From Bacilli bacterium (GTDB lineage Bacteria > Bacillota_I > Bacilli_A > ML615J-28 > CAG-698): DNA of 6,477 nucleotides. How positions within the stretch are numbered: position 1 is the first letter of the stretch; every line of letters starts with the position of its first letter. Location of the stretch: assembly GCA_028691715.1 (NCBI GenBank), contig JAQUYR010000068.1, forward strand, positions 1-6,477. The letters run 5' to 3'. Under the pieces are notes generated by a model. The model saw nothing but the letters and a program-made list of their open reading frames with translations. It had not been told where the DNA came from and did no database searches. Position numbers and translations under genes: made by a program. This document shows positions 6,387 through 6,477 of the stretch, one piece after another.

Positions 6387-6477
6387 ATGATGCTAGTAAC
6401 AAGAGATGAAGCGGAATACATTCAAAGTCACTGCAATGATATCCGTACTGCAACCACATGTAAAAAAAAGAAGGCTA
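6387..6477 (+). CDS. 5' end of a phage-type small protein, truncated by the window edge
   Basis: ATG ATG at 6387 opens a frame that reads MMLVTRDEAEYIQSHCNDIR and then a Lys-rich stretch, and is still open at the last base. Two in-frame TAA codons (6381-6386) lie directly before it, so the start cannot be further upstream; ATG 6390 is the alternative. The opening LVTRDEAEYI resembles short clostridial phage proteins of the VTREEAxYI type, function unknown. The upstream site is weak (GCGAG at 6369-6373, 13 bases away). GC content looks higher than in the cassette, closer to the first gene, which suggests that the surrounding phage backbone resumes here. Too little is visible to assign a role. 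Confidence 0.6.
   Translation, partial: MMLVTRDEAEYIQSHCNDIRTATTCKKKKA

Overview
The window looks like part of a prophage, phage or other mobile element in a low-GC Bacillota host, probably a Clostridia-type genome. The support is AT-rich coding DNA, strong AAGGAG/AGGAG ribosome binding sites, frequent TTG starts, every gene on the + strand, tight gene overlaps, and a first gene with the small Cys-rich architecture common in clostridial phages. No tRNA, rRNA, CRISPR array, transposase or integrase is visible.

Layout. Positions 1-822 hold a two-part phage-type protein: an N-terminal Cys cluster and a C-terminal acidic domain that has its own good internal ribosome binding site. A 94-base gap follows, with short repeats but no convincing promoter. 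Positions 917-6222 form a three-gene block: (i) a CoiA-like PD-(D/E)XK nuclease with a long unrecognised C-terminal half; (ii) a 934-residue single-chain polymerase of the two-double-psi-barrel superfamily (eukaryotic RNAi-type RdRP / YonO-like / multisubunit RNAP beta-beta'); (iii) a 302-residue protein with a helical N-terminus and two C-terminal zinc-binding knuckles. All three genes begin with TTG and both junctions overlap by exactly 8 bases, so translation is probably coupled. A 9-bp hairpin just after the third gene probably ends the transcript. A new phage-type gene starts at 6387 and runs off the window.

How the genes may work together. The polymerase is the central feature. Its conserved blocks follow the order of the eukaryotic RdRP family: the N-terminal GQAR block, the first-barrel TDGMGLIS / PSQWCIR / LKG blocks, a barrel-2 RSP block, the metal-binding triad DFDFD, and the IDKAKIG...GIP block. 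The usual glycine in DxDGD is replaced by Phe. The CoiA-like nuclease and zinc protein are inferred partners: the nuclease may cut or process nucleic acid, and the zinc/helical protein may provide template or promoter recognition. Whether the block is a phage transcription module, a template-copying nucleic-acid system or a defence/counter-defence cassette cannot be decided from sequence alone. It reads as a self-contained AT-rich cargo cassette between two ordinary phage-type genes.
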